A stretch of DNA of 64,000 nt, from the NCBI RefSeq assembly GCF_013378445.1, contig NZ_JABXYK010000004.1, positions 62,001 through 126,000 on the forward strand, given 5' to 3'. Positions 26,717 through 35,064 of the stretch are shown here, one piece after another; the first letter of the stretch is position 1, and each line of letters starts with the position of its first letter. The notes beneath the pieces are model-generated. The model was not told the origin of the DNA and did not search any database. It saw only the letters and a program-made list of their open reading frames with translations. The position numbers and the translations under genes were made by a program. The stretch comes from Mycoplana rhizolycopersici (lineage in GTDB: Bacteria > Pseudomonadota > Alphaproteobacteria > Rhizobiales > Rhizobiaceae).

Positions 26717-27325
26717 ATGGCTGGAGCAATAGATACTGTCGCGGATGCCGCGCGGCAGGAGAACGTTGCGCGTATTCTCGATGCAGCTGAGCGCCTGTTC
26801 CGGCATTACGGCTACTCGAAGACGAACGTGGCCGACATTGCCCGTGATCTCGGCATGTCGCCCGCCAATATCTATCGTTTCTTCGCCTCGAAGGCCGAGA
26901 TTCACCAGGCGCTCTGTGCGCGGATGCTTGACGTCGTCCATGCCGTGGCGCTGGAAATCTGCCGTTCGAAGGAAAGTGCGGCCGACCGCCTCCGTCGCTA
27001 TAGCCTGGCCCAGTATCGGCTCACCGTCGAGACGATGATGGACCAGGAGAAGGTCCACGAGATGGTGGTCGTCGCTTTGGAACGGGACTGGCACGTCATC
27101 GACCAGCATATCGACCGAATGAACGCGCTGCTTGCCGAAGTCATCCGCGAGGGAATTGCAGCCGGAGAGTTTCCCGAGCAGGACGCCAATGTTGCGGCAC
27201 GTTGCTTCGGAGCGGCGACCGTGACGATGTGCCATCCGCAAATGGTGGCGCAGTGTCTGGCGAAGGAGAACCGCGCGACACCCGACGAACTGATCGATTT
27301 CGCGATCAGGGCACTGAAGAACTAG
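26717..27325 (+). CDS. TetR family transcriptional regulator
   Basis: This 202-aa repressor has a typical TetR HTH (VARILDAAERLFRHYGYSKTNVADIARDLGMSPANIYRFFASKAEI, about residues 17-62). The helical ligand-binding C-terminal domain is more variable. The gene is immediately upstream of, and codirectional with, an RND efflux membrane-fusion protein and pump, so it most likely represses them and is relieved by a pump substrate. A candidate operator is in its own promoter at 26637-26652. Confidence 0.9.
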   Translation: MAGAIDTVADAARQENVARILDAAERLFRHYGYSKTNVADIARDLGMSPANIYRFFASKAEIHQALCARMLDVVHAVALEICRSKESAADRLRRYSLAQYRLTVETMMDQEKVHEMVVVALERDWHVIDQHIDRMNALLAEVIREGIAAGEFPEQDANVAARCFGAATVTMCHPQMVAQCLAKENRATPDELIDFAIRALKN

Positions 27326-27379
27326 ACGGGCGGCCAGGCCGCCATCCGACACATTGCTATTCAATCAGGAGTGCGAACA

Positions 27380-28522
27380 ATGTTTTCGCCGAAGGCCACA
27401 CGCGTGCCTATCTCGTTGCCAAACATCGTGATGCTGATGGCTCTTGGTCTCGTCCTTTCCGGCTGCTCGGAGGAGAAGGTCGAGACGAAGGAAATCGTCC
27501 GGCCCGTCAAGGTCGTCGTGGTTGCGGATGCCGGCGAAGCACGAAAACTCGACTATTCCGGCTCGGTCAAGGCCCGGACCGAGATGAACCTCGGCTTCCG
27601 CGTGGCGGGCAAGATCACCGAGCGGCACGTCAACATCGGCGATCGGGTTGAGCCCGGTGATCTCTTGGCCCGCATCGATCCGACGGACTATAAACTCGCC
27701 GTGACGTCGGCAGAGGCCAACCTCGTTGCCGCCGAGAAGCAGGTGGAGACGACCGGGCTTGCCAAGGCACGTGCCGACCAGCTTTTCGCCAAGAACGTCA
27801 CCTCCAAATCCCAGCTCGAAGAAGCCGCACTTGCACAAGAGCAGGCGGTCTCGGCGCGGGACGCGGCCATTGCCTCCCTCGACCAGGCCAAAAACCAGGT
27901 GCGCTATACGGATCTCAGATCCGACCAGAGCGGTATCGTGACGGCCGTCAATGCCGATATCGGCCAGGTGATCGGTGCAGGATCGCCCGTGGTGGCCGTC
28001 GCCGTCGACGGCGAGAAGGAAGCCGAAATCGCCGTCCCTGAAATGGACATCGCCAATTTCCGGCCGGGCCAAGCGGTCACGGCGCGGTTCTGGTCGGACG
28101 AGGGGCTCGTGCTGGACGGAAAGGTCCGTGAAGTCGCGGGCAGCGCGGACCGGCTGTCGCGTACGTTTGCCGTGCGCGTCAGTCTTCCGAACGACCAGCG
28201 GGTGCTTCTCGGCATGACGGCCACGATAGAGACGACCGGCGAGGTCGGACAAAGCTTCATCTCCGTTCCCCTCAGCGCGCTCTCCGAGAAGGATGGCAAA
28301 AAGATCGTGTGGGTGGTCAAGCATGAGACCGGGACCGTGCATGCCCGCGAGATCGTCGTCTCAGATTTCAGCGGCGACGGCGTCAACGTCACGCAAGGCC
28401 TGAAGCCCGGCGACATCGTGGTTGCCGCCGGTACGCAGTTCATGAGCGACAATCTGAAGGTGAAGCTGCCGGCGACCGAAGCGTTGTCCGCCCAGGCAGA
28501 AACCGACCAGATCATTCGCTGA
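27380..28522 (+). CDS. RND efflux membrane-fusion (periplasmic adaptor) lipoprotein
   Basis: A 380-aa HlyD/AcrA-type adaptor. ATG 27380 is preceded by CAGGA; an in-frame GTG at 27371 is possible. A lipobox LSGC (about residue 26) predicts an inner-membrane-anchored lipoprotein. The barrel-sandwich and hairpin regions follow (SGSVKARTEMNLGFRVAGKITERHVNIGDRVEPGDLLARID; then LFAKNVTSKSQLEEAALAQEQA as coiled coil). It links the RND pump encoded 29 nt downstream to an outer-membrane channel. No OMF gene is present, so a shared TolC-type channel is probably used. Confidence 0.92.
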   Translation: MFSPKATRVPISLPNIVMLMALGLVLSGCSEEKVETKEIVRPVKVVVVADAGEARKLDYSGSVKARTEMNLGFRVAGKITERHVNIGDRVEPGDLLARIDPTDYKLAVTSAEANLVAAEKQVETTGLAKARADQLFAKNVTSKSQLEEAALAQEQAVSARDAAIASLDQAKNQVRYTDLRSDQSGIVTAVNADIGQVIGAGSPVVAVAVDGEKEAEIAVPEMDIANFRPGQAVTARFWSDEGLVLDGKVREVAGSADRLSRTFAVRVSLPNDQRVLLGMTATIETTGEVGQSFISVPLSALSEKDGKKIVWVVKHETGTVHAREIVVSDFSGDGVNVTQGLKPGDIVVAAGTQFMSDNLKVKLPATEALSAQAETDQIIR

Positions 28523-28551
28523 CCCCGACATCGACAGAACGGAATGATGCC

Positions 28552-31500
28552 ATGAGTGCCTCGACCTCCGACCGCAAGCCGTTCAACCTCTCCCGTTGGG
28601 CGATCGGCCATCCGAGCATTGCCCGTTTCCTCTTCGGCCTGATCCTTGTCACCGGCGTTCTGGGCCTGATGCGCATGGGCCAGAAGGAGGACCCGGATTT
28701 CACCTTCCGCATCATGGTGGTCCAGGCCGTCTGGCCGGGCGCCTCGATCGAGGAGATGCAGGACCAGGTGGTCAACAAGATCGAGCGCAAGCTACAGGAA
28801 ACGCCGCATCTCGACTGGGTGAAATCCTATACGCGCGCCGGCAGCTCCATCATCACACTCCAGGTCCAGGGCGACACCGATGCCGCCGACGTCGCCGACG
28901 CGTTCTACCAGGTCCGCAAGAAGGTGGGCGACATTTCCGGCGAGCTGCCGGAAGGCGTGCTCGGCCCCTACTTCAACGACGAGTTCGGTGACACTTTCAT
29001 CACGCTGCATTCACTCAGCGGCGATGGCTACACTTATCCCGAGCTGAAGCGGTTCGCGGTCCAGGCGCGCGACATGCTGCTGACGACGCCCGGCGTCGAG
29101 AAGGCTGTCATCATCGGCGACCAGCCGGAGAAGATCTACGTGGATGTCTCCTCCAAGGCGCTGGCCGAGCGCGGGCTGACGATCGTCGACCTGCAAAACG
29201 CCATCAAGGGCCAGAACAACGTCGATCCGGCAGGCAGCGTCGATACCGGCACGCGGTCGGTCCGCATTTCCGTCGAAGGCAGCGTCGACCGGGCAGATGA
29301 CATCCGTGAACTTCGGCTGCGCACCGGAAGCCAGGTGATTCGACTCGGCGACATCGCGACCGTCACCTCGGGCCTCGAGGATCCCTATCAGCGCAAGTAC
29401 CGCTTCAACGGCCACGACAGTGTCCAGCTCGGCGTGGTCATGGCCAAGGGCTTCAACGTTACCGATGTTGGAAAGGCAGTCGACGAGACCTACGCCAGGT
29501 TCGAAAGCGGCTTGCCGTATGGCGTGGTCGTCGACCAGATCTCCAACCAGCCCGAGGTCGTCACCGAGGCCATCGGCGAATTCATGAAGGCGCTTGGCGA
29601 GGCTCTCGTCATCGTGCTGGTGGTGTCCTTTCTGTCGATCGGCTGGCGCTCGGGCCTGGTGATCGCGATTGCCATTCCGCTGGTGCTGGCCGCGACCTTT
29701 GCCATCATGTACGAACTCGGCATCGACCTGCAGCGCATCTCGCTCGGCGCGCTCATCATCGCTCTCGGCCTGCTTGTCGATGACGCGATGATCGTCGTGG
29801 AGATGATGGAGCGCAAGCTGGAGGAGGGTCTTGAGAAAGTCGAGGCGGCAAGCTTCGCCTATTCCTCGACCGCATTTCCCATGCTGACCGGGACGCTGAT
29901 CACCACCGCCGGCTTCATCCCAGTCGGCTTCGCGGCATCGACCGCTGGCGAATATGTCCGCTCGCTGTTCTTTGTCGTCGGCATCGCGCTCGTCGTCTCG
30001 TGGTTCGTCGCCGTGTATTTCACTCCATGGCTTGGCTACATGATCCTGAAGCAGCGCGCACATGCGGGCGAGCATCACGATGTGTTCGACACGCGCTTCT
30101 ATAAGCGGTTGCGGGCGACCGTCGGCTGGGCCGTGCGCCATCGAGTCGCCGTCCTGCTGCTGACGCTCGGCACCTTCGCCAGCAGTCTCTGGGCCTTCCA
30201 GTTCATTCCGCAGAACTTCTTTCCGCAGTCCTCGCGGCCGGAGATCCTGGTCGACCTGTGGCTGCCGGAGGGCACCAGCATCAGTGAGGTCGAAAATCAG
30301 GCGAAGGCACTCGAGGCCCGTATGATGGACGATCCGGACAAGCGTTTCATCGCCACCTATATCGGCGAGGGCGCGCCGCGCTTCTTCCTCCCGCTGGACC
30401 AGCAACTGCGCAATCCGAACTTCGCCCAGCTTCTCGTCATGGCCAACGACGAGCCGGCGCGCGAGCGGCTGATCGTCAAGCTCCGGACCATTCTTGCCGA
30501 GGACTTCCCCTCGATCCGCTCAAAGGTTGACCGCCTGTTCCTCGGGCCGCCGACCGGCTGGCCGGTGCAGTTGCGCGTGATCGGGCCAGACCGCCAGGAG
30601 GTTCGTCGCATCGCCGACGCGGTGAAGGCGAAATTCGAAGAAAATCCCTTGCTCGGCGCCGTCCATGATGACTGGCTGGAACCCGTGCCGGCGATGAAGC
30701 TGGTGATCGACCAGGACCGCGCCCGCGCGCTTGGCGTCACCTCGCAACGAATCCGCCAGATGCTGCAGGCAACGATGGCCGGGGTGCCGCTCGACGATTT
30801 CCGCGACGGCGAGGAGACGGTCTCGATCGTCGCTCGCGAGCCCGACTCGAACCGCCGCCTGCTGTCCGCTGTCAACTCGATCTATGTTCCGACCGATTTA
30901 GGCGGCTTCGTCCCGGTATCCCAGGTCGCCAAGGTCGTCCCGGTGCTGGAACAAGGCATCGAATGGCGGCGCGACCGCCTGCCGACAATCACAGTTCGCG
31001 CCACACTGCCTGATGGCCTCCAGTCGAACGACGTCACGATGAAGCTCTATGACGAACTCAAGGGCCTGCGTGACGGCCTGGCGCCCGGCTACAAGGTCGA
31101 GATACAGGGCGGCGCCGAAGACGCGGCCGAAAGCCAGGCCTCGATCGCCGCAAAGGCGCCGATCATGCTTCTCGTCATCGTCCTTCTGCTGATGGTGCAG
31201 CTGCAACACTTCGGCAAGGCGATGCTGGTGCTCGCCACCGGCCCGCTCGGCATCATCGGCGCCGCCGCCGCCCTTCTGATCAGCGGAGCGCCCTTCGGCT
31301 TCGTGGCGATCCTCGGCGTCATAGCGCTGCTCGGCATCATCATCCGCAACTCGATCATCCTCGTCGACCAGATCGACCAGGACATCGCCGCCGGCATGGA
31401 GCGCTCCGAGGCGATCGTGGGCGCTGCCGTACGCCGCTTCCGGCCGATTATGCTCACGGCGCTGGTGGCCGTGCTGGCATTGATCCCGATCTCGCGCGGC

Positions 31501-31704
31501 GTCTTCTGGGGGCCGCTCGCCTACGCCATGATGGGCGGCATCTTGGTTGCCACGGTCCTGACCATCCTCGTCCTGCCAGCCGCCTATGCGCTGTTCTTCG
31601 GCAAGGAAAAGAAGGGCAAGGGGGTGGATGCGCCTCTTTCGGACAGTGCCGGCGATGACGAAGATCGCGCGGTTCCCGCCCCGGTGGCTATCGCGGCCGA
31701 GTAG
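28552..31704 (+). CDS. RND efflux transporter permease
   Basis: This 1050-aa pump has the RND layout: a helix at the N-terminus, a large periplasmic loop, five helices, then the pattern repeated. Proton-relay acidic residues lie in GLLVDDAMIVVEMMERKLEEG (about residues 405-425), and the second-half motif is LLGIIIRNSIILVDQIDQDI (about 925-945). Sequence style (RMGQKEDPDFTFRIMVVQAVWPGAS) places it in the hydrophobe/amphiphile efflux group rather than the metal (CusA) group. It is codirectional with the adaptor and TetR genes. Substrates cannot be told from sequence. Confidence 0.93.
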   Translation: MSASTSDRKPFNLSRWAIGHPSIARFLFGLILVTGVLGLMRMGQKEDPDFTFRIMVVQAVWPGASIEEMQDQVVNKIERKLQETPHLDWVKSYTRAGSSIITLQVQGDTDAADVADAFYQVRKKVGDISGELPEGVLGPYFNDEFGDTFITLHSLSGDGYTYPELKRFAVQARDMLLTTPGVEKAVIIGDQPEKIYVDVSSKALAERGLTIVDLQNAIKGQNNVDPAGSVDTGTRSVRISVEGSVDRADDIRELRLRTGSQVIRLGDIATVTSGLEDPYQRKYRFNGHDSVQLGVVMAKGFNVTDVGKAVDETYARFESGLPYGVVVDQISNQPEVVTEAIGEFMKALGEALVIVLVVSFLSIGWRSGLVIAIAIPLVLAATFAIMYELGIDLQRISLGALIIALGLLVDDAMIVVEMMERKLEEGLEKVEAASFAYSSTAFPMLTGTLITTAGFIPVGFAASTAGEYVRSLFFVVGIALVVSWFVAVYFTPWLGYMILKQRAHAGEHHDVFDTRFYKRLRATVGWAVRHRVAVLLLTLGTFASSLWAFQFIPQNFFPQSSRPEILVDLWLPEGTSISEVENQAKALEARMMDDPDKRFIATYIGEGAPRFFLPLDQQLRNPNFAQLLVMANDEPARERLIVKLRTILAEDFPSIRSKVDRLFLGPPTGWPVQLRVIGPDRQEVRRIADAVKAKFEENPLLGAVHDDWLEPVPAMKLVIDQDRARALGVTSQRIRQMLQATMAGVPLDDFRDGEETVSIVAREPDSNRRLLSAVNSIYVPTDLGGFVPVSQVAKVVPVLEQGIEWRRDRLPTITVRATLPDGLQSNDVTMKLYDELKGLRDGLAPGYKVEIQGGAEDAAESQASIAAKAPIMLLVIVLLLMVQLQHFGKAMLVLATGPLGIIGAAAALLISGAPFGFVAILGVIALLGIIIRNSIILVDQIDQDIAAGMERSEAIVGAAVRRFRPIMLTALVAVLALIPISRGVFWGPLAYAMMGGILVATVLTILVLPAAYALFFGKEKKGKGVDAPLSDSAGDDEDRAVPAPVAIAAE

Positions 31705-31721
31705 CAGGCGACGCCTGCTAC
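31701..31721. repeat. Perfect palindrome at the end of the RND gene
   Basis: Two 10-bp arms (GTAGCAGGCG and its complement) flank a single A and include the RND stop codon. The same 10-mer recurs at 31817-31826. It may act as a weak bidirectional terminator between the convergent RND and LacI genes; there is no T-run. Confidence 0.5.
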
Positions 31722-31847
31722 AGTGCACCGATGAGGCGACACCGGGCCGGCGGGCCGTCGAGGCGCCGGTTGCCCAGCGCGAGGGAGTTCTCCGGGAACG
31801 TCGCGTGTAAGGCCCGGTAGCAGGCGGCAGCTATGGCTCGAACCTGT

Positions 31848-32849
31848 TCAAGGCCGCGTTGTTTGCCGCGTGACCAGTTCCACGGGCACGACATGGGCAT
31901 GTCCCGAAATCTCGGAAGGATCAGATTCCAATATCGACGCAACTGCACTGACAATGGCGCTCACCGGTTGGCGGATGGTCGTGAGCGCGTGCGAGGGCCA
32001 TCCGGCTTCTTCGATGTCGTCGAAGCCGACAATTCCGATTTCTGAAGGCACGTCCAGACCCAGGTCGAAACGGCACGTGTTGAGAAAGCCCAGAGCGATG
32101 CGGTCGGTCGTGCAGAAGACACCGTCTACCGCGCTGCGCATTCGAAGCTCGCGCGCAGCATTGCGACCGCTTTCATAGCCCCCTTCACCGCCCAGCCAGT
32201 GCCGCACCGTCAGGCCCTTCTCTTCCGCAGCCTCAGCAAAACCCTGGGCGCGGCGGCGCTGGCTTGGCGTGTCCGATGCTTCGCGCACGACGGCAAGGTT
32301 GCGATAACCCCGTTCGATCATGTGGCAAGCCGCAAGCCTGCCGCCGGCACGGTCATCTGTCTGGATGATGTCGACGTTCCCGCTTTCCTGTACCCGGTTG
32401 ATGAGGATGGTGCGTTGGCGGCTCTTCAGACATTGCTCGACAAGCTTCTCCGATGGCGCGCCCGACAGGATGATGACGGCCTTCACGCGATATTCGAGAA
32501 CAAGGTTCATCATCGCGGCCATGTCGCGCCTTGCCCCGCTATTGAGAAGAAGCGTCTGCAATTCCCGGTCGGCCAGCATCGCACTGAGGGCGTCGATCTG
32601 CGCGGCGATGAAGGGCTCTGACAGCTTGGAGGCAAGGATCGCCACAAGGCTGGATTCAGAGGTCAGCAGCGACTTTGCCAGCCGGTTGATCCTGTATCCC
32701 ATCTCTTCTGCGGCCAGCAGCACCTTCTCGCGCACTTCGGGCGACACATAGGCACCGGGCGTAAAGGTGCGTGATACTGCCGAGCGCGACACGCCCGCCC
32801 GGTCCGCCACCTGCGCTGACGTCACGAAGTTTCTCTTCATCTTCCCCAC
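31848..32849 (-). CDS. LacI family transcriptional regulator
   Basis: A 333-aa repressor with the LacI HTH (VTSAQVADRAGVSRSAVSRTFTPGAYVSPEVREKVLLAAEEMGYRIN, about residues 9-54) and a periplasmic-binding-protein-like ligand domain (ILASKLSEPFIAAQIDALSAML; GIVGFDDIEEAGWPSHALTTIRQP near residues 275-298). ATG 32849 or the second ATG at 32840 may be used. It is divergent from the AfuABC/Fbp-like transporter operon and probably represses it, with the effector likely being a transported compound or its product. Confidence 0.9.
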   Translation of the reverse strand: MGKMKRNFVTSAQVADRAGVSRSAVSRTFTPGAYVSPEVREKVLLAAEEMGYRINRLAKSLLTSESSLVAILASKLSEPFIAAQIDALSAMLADRELQTLLLNSGARRDMAAMMNLVLEYRVKAVIILSGAPSEKLVEQCLKSRQRTILINRVQESGNVDIIQTDDRAGGRLAACHMIERGYRNLAVVREASDTPSQRRRAQGFAEAAEEKGLTVRHWLGGEGGYESGRNAARELRMRSAVDGVFCTTDRIALGFLNTCRFDLGLDVPSEIGIVGFDDIEEAGWPSHALTTIRQPVSAIVSAVASILESDPSEISGHAHVVPVELVTRQTTRP

Positions 32850-32904
32850 CCAAGGTCCGATCGCAGTGCACCGTCGTCATAAAACTGAAGCACGGCATTC
32901 CTAT

Positions 32905-32912
32905 TGTGCACA
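32905..32912. promoter_or_regulatory. Candidate LacI-type operator core
   Basis: TGTGCACA is an 8-bp palindrome in the 132-bp divergent region between the LacI gene and the transporter operon. It is short and unsupported by a second copy, so treat it as a candidate only. Confidence 0.3.
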
Positions 32913-32981
32913 CGAGTGCAGATGACGCAACGGCTGAGAAACAAGGCGGTTGCGACGGATACGGGCAGGATACTGATCGCT

Positions 32982-34058
32982 ATGGTTTCGATCGCTCTCA
33001 AGCGAATTACGAAGGATTTCGCGAAGAAGCGCGTCCTGGACGATGTTTCGTTGCAGGTCGAAAACGGAGAGTTCGTCGCCATTCTCGGGCCGTCCGGCTG
33101 CGGCAAGACGACCATGCTGCGGCTGATCGCCGGTTTCGAACAGATGAATTCCGGCACGATCCATTTCAATGACGAAATCATCGCCTCGCCGGAAAGGAAT
33201 CTGCCGCCGGAAAAGCGCAATGTCGGCATCGTGTTCCAAAACTATGCGCTGTGGCCGCATATGAATGTCGAGCAGAATGTCGGCTATGCGCTGAAAATCG
33301 CGGGCGTGTCTTCCGACGAACGGCGCAGGCGGAGCCTCGATGCGCTCGCAACCGTCGCCATGGAAAATTTCGCCGGACGGGCGCCGGCCGATCTTTCCGG
33401 CGGCCAGCGGCAGCGTGTGGCGCTCGCCCGCTGCCTGGCGGCAAATCCTTCCGTCATGCTGCTCGACGAGCCGCTTGCAAATCTCGACGTCCATCTCCGC
33501 GCCTCGATGGAACGCGAGTTCTCCGATTTCCATCGCCGCACCCGCGCGACGATGATCTACATCACACATGACCAGTCGGAAGCGATGGCGCTGGCGGACC
33601 GGATCGCGGTGATGGACGCCGGTCGCGTCATGCAGTTCGCGCGCCCGCACGAGCTTTACCGCGAGCCGCGCAACGAGATGGTGGCGCGCTTCATCGGCAA
33701 TGGCCTTGTTCTGCCGGTTGCTGATCTTCAGCGCGGCCGCGCCGATGGAACGGTCAATGTCGACATTTTCGGCCACCGCAGCGAAGTGCGTGCCCGCAAG
33801 GACCAGGCCAAGCTGGCCGGGGCGAGCCTCGGCGTCCACCCGGACGATCTGAAGCTGGCCGACAGTCCCGTCGAAGGCTTCGCCGCCGAGGTGGAGCGCA
33901 TCACCTATCGCGGCAGCCATGTGCAGGTCCATTTCCGTCCGCGCCACGCGCCGGATCTGTCGCTTAGTCTGCACGCCCCTCACGATCGCCCCGTCTCGGC
34001 GGGCGACACGATTTCAGTTTGCGTCGGCGATGGCTGGGTCATCCCCGAGGCGGCTTGA
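32982..34058 (+). CDS. ABC transporter ATP-binding protein (Fe3+/sugar-phosphate/phosphonate type)
   Basis: A 358-aa ATPase of the spermidine/iron/2-aminoethylphosphonate class. ATG 32982 gives MVSIALKRITKDFAKKRVLDD, the normal beginning; the frame extends upstream without family sequence. Walker A is GPSGCGKTTML (about residues 36-46), the signature LSGGQRQRVALARC (about 137-150) and Walker B MLLDEPLANLDVHLR. A C-terminal TOBE-like domain follows from about residue 245. It is the first gene of an operon with a binding protein, fused permease, MBL-fold protein and phosphatase. Confidence 0.9.
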   Translation: MVSIALKRITKDFAKKRVLDDVSLQVENGEFVAILGPSGCGKTTMLRLIAGFEQMNSGTIHFNDEIIASPERNLPPEKRNVGIVFQNYALWPHMNVEQNVGYALKIAGVSSDERRRRSLDALATVAMENFAGRAPADLSGGQRQRVALARCLAANPSVMLLDEPLANLDVHLRASMEREFSDFHRRTRATMIYITHDQSEAMALADRIAVMDAGRVMQFARPHELYREPRNEMVARFIGNGLVLPVADLQRGRADGTVNVDIFGHRSEVRARKDQAKLAGASLGVHPDDLKLADSPVEGFAAEVERITYRGSHVQVHFRPRHAPDLSLSLHAPHDRPVSAGDTISVCVGDGWVIPEAA

Positions 34059-34098
34059 TCTCCTCCTCCCTTCCGACCATCCAATCAAGGAAAACTCC

Positions 34099-35061
34099 AT
34101 GCGTCTTCTCTCCACCTTCGCGTTCGTCCTCATGGCCGGGACGGCAAGCGCCGAAACGATCACGCTCTACACCTCGCAGTCTCCTGAAATAGCGCAGCAG
34201 ACCGTCGATGCCTTCCAGGCAAAGTACCCGGACATCAAGGTTGAGTGGACCCGCAATGGCACCAGTCAGTTGCTCAACATCCTGCGTGCCGAAATCACGG
34301 CCGGTGACGTCAAGCCGGACGTGCTACTGGTTGCCGACACGATCAATCTCGGTCAGCTCAAGGCGGAAGGCCGTCTGATGGCCTATCCGGAAGCCAAGGT
34401 CGACGGCTACGATGCCGGCACCTACGACAAGGACAAGGCCTTCTTCGGCACGAAGATCATCTCCACCGGCATCGCCTACAACACGCAGACCGCCCAGCCG
34501 GTCGAGACCTGGAACGACCTTCTCGTCGAAGCCAACAAGGGCCAGATCGCCGTTCCGAGCCCGCTCTATTCGGGTGCCGCTCTCAACCACCTGCACAGCG
34601 TCATCGACGTCGACAGCATCGGCTGGGATTTCTACAAGAAACTCGCCGAACTCGACATCGCGCCTGAAGGCGGCAACGGCCCGGCGCTCAAGGCTGTCGC
34701 AAGCGGCCTTGCCAAGTACGGCATCATCGCCGATGCCGACGTGATCCGCGCCAAGGCTAGCGGGTCGCCGGTCGACCTGATCTTTCCGAAGGATGGCGTG
34801 TCCTTCATCACCGAGCCGGTCGCCATCATGTCCACCGCGAAGGAGCCGGAAGCCGCCAAGCGTTTCGTCGATTTCCTCCTGTCCAAGGAAGGTCAGGAAC
34901 TGGTTGCCAAGCAGGGTAACCTGCCGATCGATGCATCGGTAGCGCCGCCTGCCGGTTTCCCGAAGCTCTCCGAGATCAAGCTCCTGCCGATGGATGCCGA
35001 CAAGGCCGTCAAGAGCGATCAGGACGTGCGCAAGCAGTTCACGGACGTCTTCGGCGGCTGA
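34099..35061 (+). CDS. ABC transporter substrate-binding protein, AfuA/FbpA-like
   Basis: A 320-aa periplasmic protein with a short signal peptide cut at TASA-ETI (about residue 18). ATG 34099 follows CAAGGAAAA. The mature part (LYTSQSPEIAQQTVDAFQAKYPDIKVEWTRNGTSQLLNILRAE, ADTINLGQLKAEG, FPKDGVSFITEPVAIM) is typical of extracellular-binding families that include iron(III), sugar-phosphate (AfuA) and 2-aminoethylphosphonate binders. The tyrosine pair expected of FbpA iron binders is not obvious. A LacI regulator and a phosphatase nearby favour an organophosphate or sugar phosphate over iron. Confidence 0.85.
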   Translation: MRLLSTFAFVLMAGTASAETITLYTSQSPEIAQQTVDAFQAKYPDIKVEWTRNGTSQLLNILRAEITAGDVKPDVLLVADTINLGQLKAEGRLMAYPEAKVDGYDAGTYDKDKAFFGTKIISTGIAYNTQTAQPVETWNDLLVEANKGQIAVPSPLYSGAALNHLHSVIDVDSIGWDFYKKLAELDIAPEGGNGPALKAVASGLAKYGIIADADVIRAKASGSPVDLIFPKDGVSFITEPVAIMSTAKEPEAAKRFVDFLLSKEGQELVAKQGNLPIDASVAPPAGFPKLSEIKLLPMDADKAVKSDQDVRKQFTDVFGG

Positions 35062-35064
35062 TCC

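Noticed and set aside
34099-35061. Ferric iron binding protein call for the AfuA/FbpA-like protein
   Set aside because: The typical iron-ligand tyrosine pair is not evident, and the operon carries a LacI regulator and a phosphatase rather than iron-related genes.
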